NCBI GenBank assembly: GCA_947464275.1
Contig: CANHVU010000001.1
Coordinates: 248,993-312,992, forward strand
Reading direction: 5' to 3'
DNA length: 64,000 bases
Source of the DNA: Bacteroidota bacterium
Lineage (GTDB): Bacteria; Bacteroidota; Bacteroidia; UKL13-3
Position 1 is the stretch's first letter. Each line of letters opens with the position of its first letter. The notes under the pieces are model-generated. The model saw only the letters and a program-made list of their open reading frames with translations, made no database searches and was not told the origin of the DNA. Of this stretch, positions 53,569 through 63,796 are shown piece by piece. The position numbers were made by a program, and so were the translations under genes.

Positions 53569-54290
53569 CTTTTATACCTTATAATAACGGAAACGGTTAT
53601 ATTTTAACCTCGAGTAGAGATGAAAAAACATCGCGACCAAATGCTTTAACTCCTCAAAAATACAATGTGTTTCAACAGCAAGTTTTTTTTCCTAAGGATA
53701 AGCTAGCTGGAGGAACTTGGGTGGCTACATCGCTTAATAATTTTACTTTGTGTTTGTTAAATGGTGCTTTTAATTTTCATTTATCAAAACCGCCATATAG
53801 GCTTAGTCGTGGGTTAATGCTGCTCGATTTTTTTAGGTATAACAATGTGAATGATTTCGTACAAAACTACGATTTTTCAAATATTGAAAATTTTACACTT
53901 ATTATAGTTAATGCCAATAATAAATTGCAATTAACTGAATTGCGTTGGGATGGAGTAAACTTATATCAATCAGAGTTAGATGCTAGTTTAAAATATATTT
54001 GGAGTTCTTGCACTTTATATCAACCTGAAGCTATTTTAAATAGAAAAAATTGGTTTACTAATTTTTGTAACAATACACCTGAAATAACCAAAGACGATAC
54101 CATGCTTTTTCATCAAAATGCAGGCGATGGGAGCTTGGAAAATAGTATTTTAATGAACCGTGAAAACCGCGTAAAAACAGTTAGTATTACCTGTATTGAC
54201 CATTCGGTTAATGGCTATACCATGCAGTATTTAGACATAGAAACGATGCAAAACAATACATTGCGCATTTTTAAATCAGAAAGCCAATAG
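53556..54290 (+). CDS. NRDE family (TANGO2-like) protein
   Basis: A 244-residue protein starting MCTVTFIPYNNGNGYILTS followed by SRDEKTSRP, the NRDE motif region in which Cys 2 is the probable N-terminal nucleophile. Downstream LAGGTWVATS near residue 51 is also conserved in the family. In eukaryotes TANGO2 is linked to haem/lipid handling; in bacteria the role is unknown. Confidence 0.85.
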   Translation: MCTVTFIPYNNGNGYILTSSRDEKTSRPNALTPQKYNVFQQQVFFPKDKLAGGTWVATSLNNFTLCLLNGAFNFHLSKPPYRLSRGLMLLDFFRYNNVNDFVQNYDFSNIENFTLIIVNANNKLQLTELRWDGVNLYQSELDASLKYIWSSCTLYQPEAILNRKNWFTNFCNNTPEITKDDTMLFHQNAGDGSLENSILMNRENRVKTVSITCIDHSVNGYTMQYLDIETMQNNTLRIFKSESQ

Positions 54291-54298
54291 TTACAAAC

Positions 54299-55321
54299 AT
54301 GAACAAGTTAAAATTTTGGATTATAAAAAACACCCGTTTTGAGTTTTGGCCTTATTGGTTTGCTTATATACCTGTTTATTTTTACTTTATTTATTTAAGC
54401 TTTAAAGCAAAAAGTTTAACCTTTTTTACAGCAGCTAATCCTGGTATTTACTTAGGTGGCTTTGTAGGTGAGTCAAAAAAAAATATCCTTAAAAAAATAA
54501 ATCCTGCTTATTTACCATCTACCATTTATTGTAAAAACGAATACAATGTCTCCAAAATTTTAGAACTGCTAAAAGCAGAACAAATGCAGTTTCCTTTAAT
54601 AGCCAAGCCCGATGTAGGCGAACGAGGAAGTAATGTAGAAAAAATTACCAACGAGCAAGAACTAGAAAAATATGTACATACCATTGGCGAAGATTTTATT
54701 ATTCAATCGTTTGTTGATTACGAAATAGAGTTGGGGGTTATGTATTTTCATTACCCAAATGGAAAAAAATCAGGAATAAATAGCATTGTGCTAAAAGAAT
54801 ATTTGAGTATAGTTGGAAATGGGATTGATACTATTGAAACACTCATCAAAAACCATTTGAGAGCGCAAGGCAGGTTAGCTTATTTGTTAAATAAATTTAG
54901 CCAAAACTTGCATGAAGTATTGCCCTCAAACGAAAAATTATTACTAGAGCCAATTGGTAACCACATTAGAGGAACTAAGTTTTTAAATGGCAATCATTTA
55001 ATTAATGAACAATTGGTAAAAGTTTTTGATGAAATAGCCAAACCAATAGCTGGTTTTTACATTGGAAGATTTGATTTAAAAGTAAAATCGATAGCTGATT
55101 TATACGAAGGTAAAAATATAAAAATAATGGAGCTTAATGGCGTAACCTCAGAGCCTGCGCATATTTACGACCCAAGTACTTTTATAATAAATGCTTACAA
55201 AGCTTTGTTCCAACATTACAAATTAATTTACATCATAGCCAAACAAAACATTAATTTAGGAGAAAATTATGTGCCTTTTTGGTTGGTTTGGAAACAGATA
55301 AAAATGCACTTAAGTAAGTAA
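54299..55321 (+). CDS. ATP-grasp family protein
   Basis: A 340-residue protein. A membrane-like N-terminus (about 17-38) precedes an ATP-grasp domain. FPLIAKPDVGERGSNVEKI near residue 98 holds the Lys and glycine loop that bind ATP, IIQSFVDYEIELGVMYFHYP near 136 the adenine hinge, and FDLKVKS and KIMELNGVTSEPAH near 259 and 281 the metal-binding Asp/Glu/Asn. It resembles D-Ala-D-Ala ligase-like proteins that ligate amino or carboxyl groups; the substrate is unknown. It begins an operon with LysE, Crp/Fnr and possibly kinase genes. Confidence 0.8.
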   Translation: MNKLKFWIIKNTRFEFWPYWFAYIPVYFYFIYLSFKAKSLTFFTAANPGIYLGGFVGESKKNILKKINPAYLPSTIYCKNEYNVSKILELLKAEQMQFPLIAKPDVGERGSNVEKITNEQELEKYVHTIGEDFIIQSFVDYEIELGVMYFHYPNGKKSGINSIVLKEYLSIVGNGIDTIETLIKNHLRAQGRLAYLLNKFSQNLHEVLPSNEKLLLEPIGNHIRGTKFLNGNHLINEQLVKVFDEIAKPIAGFYIGRFDLKVKSIADLYEGKNIKIMELNGVTSEPAHIYDPSTFIINAYKALFQHYKLIYIIAKQNINLGENYVPFWLVWKQIKMHLSK

Positions 55322-55324
55322 CAA

Positions 55325-55939
55325 ATGGATTATTTTTTTGCATTTGCTTTAGCTTTTATCATAAGTTTATTTGGTTCCGTTCAACCTGGTCCGGTTAATT
55401 TGGCGGTGTTAACATCAAGTATTCAACGTAAATATAAAAATGCTTTTTTTATTGCATTGGGTGGCTCTTGGCCCGAATTTATGTTTAGTTTTATAGCTTT
55501 TAAATTAGCTGCTTTTGTGATGGTTTTACCAATTTTTATTGCTTATTTTAAAATTGCCATTATAATAGTTTTAATAATTTTAGCCATTTATCTTTGGTTC
55601 AGTAAGGCCAATATTAGCGCTAGTGTAAGTAATAAAAATGGCTTTGTATTAGGTAGCTTGTTGGCCATTTTAAATCCACAACTTATTTTATTTTGGCTAG
55701 CAGCCATTGCCTACATACAAACCAATCAAATTTTAAATTTATTCCATAATAATTATATATTGGTTTTGTTTTGTTTGGGTGCTATGTTTGGTGCATTGGT
55801 TTTCCATATTTTATTAATTTATTTGAGCAAAAGATGGTTTAGTAATATGACAACTGTTTTTTTAAAATATGCTGATAAAATAGTGGCGAGCATATTTGCG
55901 TTTTTAGCAATTTTTCAAATTATAAAAATTTTTAATTAA
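55325..55939 (+). CDS. LysE-family exporter
   Basis: A 204-residue membrane protein with six hydrophobic segments. The N-terminal FGSVQPGPVNLAVLTSSIQRKYKNAFFIALGG is the LysE/RhtB signature (PGP with the following helix), and NPQLILFWLAAIAYI near 116 is the second conserved repeat. The family exports amino acids and related compounds. It starts 3 nt after the ATP-grasp gene and ends at the base before the Crp-type gene. Confidence 0.82.
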   Translation: MDYFFAFALAFIISLFGSVQPGPVNLAVLTSSIQRKYKNAFFIALGGSWPEFMFSFIAFKLAAFVMVLPIFIAYFKIAIIIVLIILAIYLWFSKANISASVSNKNGFVLGSLLAILNPQLILFWLAAIAYIQTNQILNLFHNNYILVLFCLGAMFGALVFHILLIYLSKRWFSNMTTVFLKYADKIVASIFAFLAIFQIIKIFN

Positions 55940-56626
55940 ATGGCCGAAGTTGATTTAAAATATTGGTACTTGCGTGATCATAAGTTGTTTTGGAAACTAA
56001 GCAATAGCGATTTAAAAGATTTATGTGTAATAGTAGGTTTTAAAAAAGCCTTCAAATCGGAAATGATATATTTTGCCGATGAACATATTCCGCGCATTTA
56101 TTTGCTTAAACGTGGCATGATAAAAATATGCGAAACCGACAATAATGGCAATGAAATCATAAAAGAGATAATAAAAAAAGGCGATTTGTTTGGGCAAATG
56201 AGCTTAGACGAAACTCAAGAAAACAGCAGCCATGAATATGCGCAAGCACTTACCGATGTAAGTATTTGCTCCTTTAAAATGGACGATTTTGAACGCATTT
56301 TAGAACGTAATCCAAGCATTGCCATTGGTTATACTAAATTTATGGGTTTAAAAATTAAACGCATTGAAAATAGGTTTAACAATGTAGTTTTTAAAGATGT
56401 GCGCTCTAGGTTAGTTCAGTTTTTAAAAGATTGGGCCGAAAGCGATGGAGAACAAATTGAAAATAAAGTATCACTTAAAAATTACCTTACCCAACACGAT
56501 TTGGCAAAGTTGGTATGCAGCACCAGGCAAACGGTTACTACATTGCTAAATGAAATGGAAAAAGAAGGATTACTTTCTTATGATCGGAAAGAAATAATAA
56601 TTAATAATATTACCATTTTAAAATAG
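55940..56626 (+). CDS. Crp/Fnr-family transcription regulator
   Basis: A 228-residue protein with a cyclic-nucleotide-binding-like domain (about 25-140, IYLLKRGMIKICETDNNGNE, GDLFGQM) and a Crp-type HTH (about 150-225), with LTQHDLAKLVCSTRQTVTTLLNEMEKEGLL as recognition helices. No Cys cluster for an iron-sulfur centre is seen near the N-terminus. It probably regulates the surrounding operon or a wider set. It starts on the base after the LysE stop. Confidence 0.9.
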   Translation: MAEVDLKYWYLRDHKLFWKLSNSDLKDLCVIVGFKKAFKSEMIYFADEHIPRIYLLKRGMIKICETDNNGNEIIKEIIKKGDLFGQMSLDETQENSSHEYAQALTDVSICSFKMDDFERILERNPSIAIGYTKFMGLKIKRIENRFNNVVFKDVRSRLVQFLKDWAESDGEQIENKVSLKNYLTQHDLAKLVCSTRQTVTTLLNEMEKEGLLSYDRKEIIINNITILK

Positions 56627-56666
56627 TTTACAAAGCAAAAAAATAACTATTTTCGTTTTTACTTAT

Positions 56667-57821
56667 ATGCGTTTATACGAACAAAAAAAATGGTGGAAGC
56701 GTGCCTTGGCCTTAATAGCAGTTTGCATTGGTGTTTTTTCAATTTGGTACACCAGTAAATTGGTAAAACAACTGGCTAATGAGGAACAGAAAAAAATTAA
56801 ACTTTGGGCCAATGCCACACAATCAATGGCAAAAGCAGAAGGTAATATTGATTTTTTACTTGATATTGTAACAGGAAATGAAACGATACCAATCATACTG
56901 ACTGATAATAACGATAAAATAATTAGTTATAGAAATTTAGATTCAATTCAAGCGAGGGATACTGCTTTTTTAAATGCGGAATTGATTGAAATGAAGAATC
57001 AACACGACCCAATTAAAATTGTGTATGATGCAGAAAATAATTTTTATAATTTATTGTATTACAAAAATTCAGTCATTTTAACACAATTAAAAGCATATCC
57101 CGCCATTCAATTAGCACTTATTAGTTTTTTTGCTATCATGAGTTATTTGGCATTAAGCAGTAGCCGAAGAGCCGAACAAAATCAAGTGTGGGTGGGTATG
57201 AGTAAGGAAACGGCTCATCAACTTGGAACACCCATTTCATCACTTAATGAATGGATAAATTTATTACGCGAAACACCTAAAGAAGAACAAGATTATTTAT
57301 TAGACGAACTGCAAAATGATACTAAACGATTAGAACTAATAACTGAACGTTTTAGTAAAATAGGTTCTGAGCCAGTCCTTAAAGAGGAAAATATGGATTT
57401 GGTAGTTGAGAACTCCATGCAGTATTTAAAAACTCGTGTTTCAAGTCAAGTGGCAATTCAAATAAACATTACACAGCCAGGAAATTGGGCAAAAATAAAT
57501 ATTCCATTATTTGATTGGGTTCTTGAAAATTTGTGTAAAAATGCCATTGATGCCATGAATGGTAAAGGGGAATTGAATATCAATATCAGCAGCGATATTA
57601 AACATGTATATATTGATATTAGAGATACTGGAAAGGGCATTCCCAAATCAAAATTTAATACAGTATTTAAACCAGGCTACACTACTAAAAAACGTGGTTG
57701 GGGACTTGGCTTATCACTTGTTAAACGTATAGTAGAAGAATACCACAAAGGAAAAATATTTGTCAGGAACAGTGAAGCTGGAAAAGGCACCACATTTCGA
57801 ATTATGCTGAATGCTATTTAG
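56667..57821 (+). CDS. Membrane sensor histidine kinase
   Basis: A 384-residue protein: membrane helices at about 12-31 and 147-165 enclose a sensor domain of about 115 residues. The H-box is KETAHQLGTPISSLNEW, with the phosphorylated His near 184, and the ATPase has N box ENLCKNAIDAMNG, G1 DTGKGIP and G2 RGWGLGLSLVKRI. The dimerisation helix is short for its class. No response regulator is adjacent. Its stop overlaps murQ on the other strand by 8 nt. Confidence 0.88.
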   Translation: MRLYEQKKWWKRALALIAVCIGVFSIWYTSKLVKQLANEEQKKIKLWANATQSMAKAEGNIDFLLDIVTGNETIPIILTDNNDKIISYRNLDSIQARDTAFLNAELIEMKNQHDPIKIVYDAENNFYNLLYYKNSVILTQLKAYPAIQLALISFFAIMSYLALSSSRRAEQNQVWVGMSKETAHQLGTPISSLNEWINLLRETPKEEQDYLLDELQNDTKRLELITERFSKIGSEPVLKEENMDLVVENSMQYLKTRVSSQVAIQINITQPGNWAKINIPLFDWVLENLCKNAIDAMNGKGELNINISSDIKHVYIDIRDTGKGIPKSKFNTVFKPGYTTKKRGWGLGLSLVKRIVEEYHKGKIFVRNSEAGKGTTFRIMLNAI

Positions 57822-58632
57822 CGTAATTCGTTATAGCATTTCTTACGTTTCCGTGGGTTTTAAGCAATTGTTTGGCCTTGGTTTCACTAATTTTCAGTTC
57901 ATCCATTATCATTTTAGTGCCGCGGTCAATTAGCTTATTGTTGCTTAGTTGCATATCTACCATTTTGTTTCCTTTTATGCGTCCAAGTTTTATCATTAAG
58001 CTGGTGCTAATCATATTCAAAACAAGCTTTTGAGCAGTACCAGCTTTCATACGCGTGCTTCCTGTTACAAATTCTGGCCCAACTACTATTTCAATAGGAA
58101 ATTGCGCTTCTTGAGCTATTACACTGCCTTTATTACAAACTATACATGCAGTTTTATTTCCATTTTTATTGGCTTTTTGCAATGCACCTAATACGTATGG
58201 AGTAGAACCACTGGCTGCTATGCCAATTATAAAATCGTTTTTTGTAATGTTATATTCGGCTAAATCTTTCCAACCTTGTTTGGTGTCGTCTTCAGCAAAT
58301 TCTACAGCTTTTCTAATAGCTTGGTCTCCACCAGCCATAATACCTACTACCAATCCATGAGGAACGCCAAAAGTTGGAGGACACTCGCTAGTATCCACTA
58401 TACCGAGTCGGCCGCTAGTGCCTGCACCAAGGTAAAATAACCTGCCACCACTTTTCATTTCCTTGTAAGCCTCGTTTACCACTTTTTTTATTTTGGGTAA
58501 TACTTTTTTTATGGCCATTGGAACTGTTTGATCTTGTTCATTTATACTTTTTAGCAGCTCATCGGTGCTCATTTTTTCTAGATTATTATATAACGAACTT
58601 TGTTCGGTGGTTCTAGTGGTTTTATTTGTCAT
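57814..58632 (-). CDS. murQ: N-acetylmuramic acid 6-phosphate etherase
   Basis: The start is taken at the ATG at 58632 (MTNKTTRTTEQSSLYNNLE), giving 272 residues; the upstream ATG at 58662 lacks family similarity. The SIS domain has YLGAGTSGRLGIVDTSECPPTFG near residue 63 and GIAASGSTPYVLGAL near 117; GSTRMKAGTAQKLVLNMIST is the second substrate loop. The C-terminal helical segment is the expected UBA-like end. It cleaves the lactyl ether of MurNAc-6-P during cell-wall recycling. Confidence 0.95.
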   Translation of the reverse strand: MTNKTTRTTEQSSLYNNLEKMSTDELLKSINEQDQTVPMAIKKVLPKIKKVVNEAYKEMKSGGRLFYLGAGTSGRLGIVDTSECPPTFGVPHGLVVGIMAGGDQAIRKAVEFAEDDTKQGWKDLAEYNITKNDFIIGIAASGSTPYVLGALQKANKNGNKTACIVCNKGSVIAQEAQFPIEIVVGPEFVTGSTRMKAGTAQKLVLNMISTSLMIKLGRIKGNKMVDMQLSNNKLIDRGTKMIMDELKISETKAKQLLKTHGNVRNAITNYAK

Positions 58633-58672
58633 TATTTTAAAAATTAAAACTTTAAAAGGCAAAAATGCTTTC

Positions 58673-58680
58673 TATATTTG
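58673..58680 (+). promoter_or_regulatory. Promoter -7 box of S41 peptidase gene
   Basis: TATATTTG matches the consensus TAnnTTTG, 26 nt before the start codon. The usual TTG box upstream is degenerate (TTT). Confidence 0.4.
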
Positions 58681-58706
58681 CGCAGCAAATTAAATAAAAT
58701 TATTAC

Positions 58707-60299
58707 ATGAATAACAGTTCGCATAAATGGCAACCCTTTATATATTCAATTTTAATAGTACTTGGTATTGGTATCGGCATTATTTTACGACCAACTAGTG
58801 CTACTAGATTTATAGGTTCGCAAAATAAGTTTAACGAGCTGATGGGTATTATTCAAAGCGATTATGTTGACACTGTGAATATGGAAGACATAGAATCGCA
58901 AGCATTTAATGATTTATTAAATAAACTTGACCCACATTCTGTTTATATTCCTGCAAAAGATTTACAAGCAGCTAACGAACCTTTGGATGGAAACTTTGAA
59001 GGAATTGGAGTAGAGTTTAATATTGTGAATGATACTATCATGGTAGTTTCGGCTATCAGTGGTGGCCCTTCTGCCGATTTAGGAATACAAAGTGGAGATA
59101 GAATTGTTAAGGCTGATACCACTAATTTAGCAGGTGTAAAAATTACAAACGATCAAGTTGTAAAATCGTTAAGAGGTAAAAAAGGAAGCAAGGTTTTGGT
59201 GACAATTTTTAGGCCATCTACCAATCAAAAAATTGAATATAATATTACCAGAAATACTATTCCTATATACAGTGTAGATGCTAGTTTTATGTTAGATAAT
59301 AAAACGGGTTATATTAAAATTAGTCGATTTGGAGCCACTACTCACGAGGAATTTATTGAAGCCATTGCAAAGCTGAAAAAGCAAAACATGCAAAGTTTGG
59401 TTCTTGATTTAAGAGGTAATCCGGGTGGTTATTTAAAAGCTGCAACCGACATTGTAGATGAACTTTTAGATGATGGTAAAATGATAGTTTACACAGAGGG
59501 AAGAGCAAAACCTCGCCAAAGTTATAAAACGGAAAAATCAGGCATTTTTGAAGAAGGAAAATTGGCCGTTTTAATTGATGAAGGTTCGGCAAGTGCTAGC
59601 GAAATTGTGAGTGGAGCAATTCAAGATTGGGATAGAGGTTTGGTAATTGGCCGCAGAAGTTTTGGAAAAGGTTTAGTACAAGAACCTTTTGAACTAAGCG
59701 ATGGAAGTGCCATTAGATTAACCATAGCGAGGTATTATACCCCAAGTGGACGTTGCATTCAGAAAAAATACAGCGAAGGTTACGATAAATATGAAGAGGA
59801 TTTATTAAACCGTTTTGAAAATGGTGAGCTTGAAGACGAAGAAAAAATAATTATAAACGATACTACCAAATATTTTACCAAAACAAAAAATCGTGTGGTT
59901 TACAGTGGTGGTGGCATTTCGCCTGATTTTAAAGTAACAATTGATACTTCATTTAACTCTAAATTTTTAACTCATATAGCTGCAGCAGGTTTGTTAAACA
60001 AAGCCAGTTACCAATATGTTGATGCAAACAGAACTAAACTAAAAAGTTTTGCTTCGTTAGAACAATTTATTACCAAATTTGAGGTAGGAAATGATTTGAT
60101 TCAACAGTTAATTACTTTAGCCGAATCTGAAAAAATATCCAAGCCAACTGCTTTGGAATTAACTCGTTCTGAAACGTTTATTAAACAACAGATAAAAGCA
60201 TTAATTGCTCGTCAAATATGGCGCGATGGTGGTTATTTTAAAGTAAATAGTATAAAGGATAGAACCATTCAAAAAGCGATTTTAGAATTAGGTAAATAA
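58707..60299 (+). CDS. S41 family C-terminal processing peptidase
   Basis: A 530-residue protein with a membrane anchor (about 9-26), a PDZ domain (about 90-175, with FEGIGVEFNIVNDTIMVVSAISGGPSADLGIQSGDRI) and an S41 core. The catalytic Ser lies in DEGSASASEIVSG near 292 and the Lys in SFGKGLVQ near 318. It degrades or trims proteins in the periplasm as CtpA-like enzymes do. It is followed by a convergent polyprenyl synthase gene. Confidence 0.93.
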   Translation: MNNSSHKWQPFIYSILIVLGIGIGIILRPTSATRFIGSQNKFNELMGIIQSDYVDTVNMEDIESQAFNDLLNKLDPHSVYIPAKDLQAANEPLDGNFEGIGVEFNIVNDTIMVVSAISGGPSADLGIQSGDRIVKADTTNLAGVKITNDQVVKSLRGKKGSKVLVTIFRPSTNQKIEYNITRNTIPIYSVDASFMLDNKTGYIKISRFGATTHEEFIEAIAKLKKQNMQSLVLDLRGNPGGYLKAATDIVDELLDDGKMIVYTEGRAKPRQSYKTEKSGIFEEGKLAVLIDEGSASASEIVSGAIQDWDRGLVIGRRSFGKGLVQEPFELSDGSAIRLTIARYYTPSGRCIQKKYSEGYDKYEEDLLNRFENGELEDEEKIIINDTTKYFTKTKNRVVYSGGGISPDFKVTIDTSFNSKFLTHIAAAGLLNKASYQYVDANRTKLKSFASLEQFITKFEVGNDLIQQLITLAESEKISKPTALELTRSETFIKQQIKALIARQIWRDGGYFKVNSIKDRTIQKAILELGK

Positions 60300-60320
60300 G
60301 GGTAGTTTTATCTATTTAAC

Positions 60321-61292
60321 TTAATTTTTTCTGTCAATAATATACTCAACCAACATAGCAAGCTTTTCGGCTATTTCTCGGTTTGGTTGGTTTGCTAAAA
60401 TGGCAAGTGCTTTTTGTTTATAATCAATCATGGCTTTTCTTGTATATGCTATGCCATCATGTTCATTTACATATTTTATTACCTCAGCTACACGAGATTT
60501 ATCGGTATTATTATTTTTTATAGAATTAATAATATAATTACGGGTTGCCTTATCAGCATTATTGATGGTATAGATAATAGGTAAAGTTAGTTTTTTTTCT
60601 TTTAAGTCTATTCCTGTTGGTTTCCCTATATCATCATCACCATAATCTAATAAATCATCTTTAATTTGAAATGCAATTCCAATATACTCGCCAAATAAAC
60701 GCATTTGTTCAATTTGTTCGGAATTTGCCCCAGCACTCGCTGCTCCTATTGCGCAGCATGATGCAATAAGTGATGCAGTTTTTTTGCGAATAATATCAAA
60801 ATAAATTTCTTCTGAAAGATTGAGATTACGTGCTTTTTCAATTTGTAGTAACTCGCCCTCACTCATTTGCTCTACAGCGGTACTTACAATTTCAAGTAAG
60901 TTAAAGTCTTTATTTTTTATAGCTAAAAGCAAGCCTTTGGATAGTAAATAATCGCCAACCAAAACGGCAATTTTGTTTTTCCATAAAGCATTAATACTAA
61001 AAAATCCTCTACGTTCATCACTATCATCAACTACGTCATCGTGAACTAAAGTAGCTGTGTGTAAAAGTTCTACCAAACTAGCGCCTCTGAATGTTGCCTC
61101 TGTAACATTGTTAAATAACTTGGCACAATAAAACACAAACATAGGTCTAACTTGCTTGCCTTTGCGTTTTACGATGTAGGTCATAATAGTATCAAGCAAG
61201 GCCACATTACTTTTCATAGCTCCTTTGAATTTGTCTTCAAAGGCTGCTAGTTCATTCGATATTGGCTGTTTTATGATATCTATTTTACTCAA
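60321..61292 (-). CDS. Polyprenyl diphosphate synthase
   Basis: A 323-residue protein with a TTG start. The first Asp-rich motif is HDDVVDDSDERRG (residues 84-96) and the second KDDLLDYGDDD (211-221), both complete. QVRPMFV near 47 and the length suit a long-chain trans-prenyl synthase, such as the octaprenyl type for the quinone side chain. The product chain length cannot be read with certainty. Confidence 0.92.
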   Translation of the reverse strand: MSKIDIIKQPISNELAAFEDKFKGAMKSNVALLDTIMTYIVKRKGKQVRPMFVFYCAKLFNNVTEATFRGASLVELLHTATLVHDDVVDDSDERRGFFSINALWKNKIAVLVGDYLLSKGLLLAIKNKDFNLLEIVSTAVEQMSEGELLQIEKARNLNLSEEIYFDIIRKKTASLIASCCAIGAASAGANSEQIEQMRLFGEYIGIAFQIKDDLLDYGDDDIGKPTGIDLKEKKLTLPIIYTINNADKATRNYIINSIKNNNTDKSRVAEVIKYVNEHDGIAYTRKAMIDYKQKALAILANQPNREIAEKLAMLVEYIIDRKN

Positions 61293-61374
61293 AAAAGTAG
61301 GTTATTAATGGATGCAAATATTACTATTTGCATCCAAATTTTGTTATAACTTATATTAGCTTAATTAAAATAAA

Positions 61375-63633
61375 TTATGACTTGCTTTGTGCATCCACAA
61401 CAGCAATTGTAATCATATTTACAATTTCGCGCACACTACTACCTAATTGTAACACATGTGCCGATTTTTTTAAGCCTAAAAGAACTGGGCCAACAGCTTC
61501 TGCAGAACCAAGCTCTTGTAACATTTTATAGGTAATATTTCCTGCTGATAACGATGGAAAAATTAAGGTATTAACGGGCTCTCCATTTAATTCGCTAAAT
61601 GGAAAATTAGCACTTAATAGTTTTTGGTTTAAAGCTACATTAGCCTGAATATCACCATCAACTACCATGTTAGGATATTTTTCTTTTAATGTATTGCGCA
61701 CCTTGGTCATTTTTTGAGGCACTTCACCATCAGCCGAACCAAAATTGCTGTAACTTAATAAAGCAATACGCGGTTCAATATTGAATTTTTTAACAGCTTT
61801 GTAAGTTGAATAGGTAATATCTACTAAATCGTCAGCACTTGGGTAACGGTTAACGGTAGTGTCAGAAAAGAATAATGTTCCTTTTTTGCTCAACATAATA
61901 TACATGCCAGCTACATTTTTGGTTCCATCTTCTTTTCCTAAAATTTGTAAAGCAGGCTTAATTGATGTTGGATAATTTTTGGTTAATCCGCTTATCATGG
62001 CATCTGCTTCACCCATTTCAACCATCATTGGAGCATAATAATTTCTTTCGCGCATTAACTTGCGAGCCTCGTGTAAGGTTACTCCTTTTCGTTGGCGTTT
62101 CATAAAGAAAATATCAGCGAATGCATGGCGTTTTGCTTCTTCTTCTAAAGGATCAATAATGTTTACATCGCCTAATTTGATATGGTTTTCGGCTATAATT
62201 GCATTTATTTTTTCTCTATTTCCTAATAAAATTGGAATAGCTATTCCTTCATCTTTTACTATTTGCGCAGCGCGCAATATTTTATAATTATCAGCTTCTG
62301 TAAATACAACACATTTTGGATTTAATTTAGCTTTATCGGTAATGGCCCTAACAAAATTGCTTTCTTTTCCTAATCGGGCTAATAATTGATGGTTGTATTT
62401 TTCCCAGTCATGAATTGGGTTTTTAGCCACTCCACTATCCATAGCAGCTTTGGCCACAGCAGGCGAAACGGTTGTAATTAAACGAGGGTCAATTGGTTTT
62501 GGAATGATATAATTTTTACCAAAAGTTACATTCTTTTCGTTGTAAGCTAAATTTACTATTTCAGGAACAGGCTCTTTGGTTAATTGTGCCAAAGCGTGTA
62601 CAGCCGCAATTTTCATTTCCTCTGTAATTTTAGTAGCTCTTACATCTAAAGCACCTCTAAAAATGTATGGGAAACCTAATACATTATTTACTTGGTTAGG
62701 ATAATCGCTGCGGCCTGTAGCCAAAATAATATCGGGGCGCGAAGCCATTGCCAAATCGTACGATATTTCAGGATTTGGGTTTGCCAAAGCAAATACAATA
62801 CAATCTTTAGCCATGCTGCGTAGCATATCTTGGCTAACTACATCGGCTTTTGATAAACCAACAAATACATCTGCATTTTGCATAGCATCTGCTAATGTAT
62901 TTAAGTTACGGCTGGTGGCAAATTGTTTTTTAGTATTGTCTAAATTAGGGCTATCAGTTCTAATAACTCCTTTACTGTCGCACATAATTAGGTTTTCTTT
63001 TTGAACACCTAAAGCCAACATAATTTTAGCACAACTAATGGCTGATGCACCTGCACCATTGTAAACTACTTGTACATCTTTAATATTTTTACCAACTAGT
63101 TCTAATGCATTTAATAAGGCAGCACCAGTAATAATGGCTGTTCCGTGCTGGTCATCGTGCATAATTGGAATATCCAACTCTTCTTTTAAGCGTTGTTCTA
63201 TTTCAAAACATTCAGGTGCTTTAATATCTTCTAAGTTAATACCTCCAAAAGTACAAGCTATATTTTTTACGGTATTGATAAACTCTTCCGTATTTTTTGT
63301 GCTGATTTCAATATCAAAAACATCAATATCGGCAAATATTTTGAATAATACCCCCTTGCCTTCCATTACTGGTTTTGAAGCCTCGGGACCAATATCTCCA
63401 AGTCCTAAGACTGCTGTTCCATTTGATATTACAGCAACTAAATTCCCTTTGGCAGTATATTTATAAACATCATCAGGATTTTCGGCAATAGCTAAACATG
63501 GCTCTGCTACTCCTGGCGAGTAGGCTAAACTTAAATCGCGTTTGGTATTGGTGGGTTTGGTAGGTACTACAGCTATTTTTCCTGGACGGCCTTTACTGTG
63601 GTATTTTAATGCATCTTCTTTTAATTGACTCAT
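61375..63633 (-). CDS. maeB: NADP-dependent malic enzyme (malic enzyme-phosphotransacetylase fusion)
   Basis: A 752-residue two-domain enzyme. The malic enzyme half (1-425) has LAYSPGVAEPCL near residue 37, NGTAVLGLGDIG near 71, KAPECFEIEQRLKEELDIPIMHDDQHGTA near 134 and VVYNGAGASAISCAK near 189, the NADP loop. The C-terminal half (about 430-752) is phosphotransacetylase-like (FTEADNYKILRAAQI, MVDGDIQANVAL, FPSLSAGNITYKMLQ). It decarboxylates malate to pyruvate; the second domain is usually regulatory. The ATG start is the only good one. Confidence 0.95.
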   Translation of the reverse strand: MSQLKEDALKYHSKGRPGKIAVVPTKPTNTKRDLSLAYSPGVAEPCLAIAENPDDVYKYTAKGNLVAVISNGTAVLGLGDIGPEASKPVMEGKGVLFKIFADIDVFDIEISTKNTEEFINTVKNIACTFGGINLEDIKAPECFEIEQRLKEELDIPIMHDDQHGTAIITGAALLNALELVGKNIKDVQVVYNGAGASAISCAKIMLALGVQKENLIMCDSKGVIRTDSPNLDNTKKQFATSRNLNTLADAMQNADVFVGLSKADVVSQDMLRSMAKDCIVFALANPNPEISYDLAMASRPDIILATGRSDYPNQVNNVLGFPYIFRGALDVRATKITEEMKIAAVHALAQLTKEPVPEIVNLAYNEKNVTFGKNYIIPKPIDPRLITTVSPAVAKAAMDSGVAKNPIHDWEKYNHQLLARLGKESNFVRAITDKAKLNPKCVVFTEADNYKILRAAQIVKDEGIAIPILLGNREKINAIIAENHIKLGDVNIIDPLEEEAKRHAFADIFFMKRQRKGVTLHEARKLMRERNYYAPMMVEMGEADAMISGLTKNYPTSIKPALQILGKEDGTKNVAGMYIMLSKKGTLFFSDTTVNRYPSADDLVDITYSTYKAVKKFNIEPRIALLSYSNFGSADGEVPQKMTKVRNTLKEKYPNMVVDGDIQANVALNQKLLSANFPFSELNGEPVNTLIFPSLSAGNITYKMLQELGSAEAVGPVLLGLKKSAHVLQLGSSVREIVNMITIAVVDAQSKS

Positions 63634-63796
63634 TATTTAAAAATTACTCTTTTTAGATTTTTGATTGAACAATAATCTTATAAAAAACAAACGTACTAAT
63701 TGTTTTTGATTATAAAAATTTGATAAAAAATATAGTTGCAACTATTTTTACATAATTGCAACTATACGTGTCGTAAGACTTTGATTTTATGAATAT

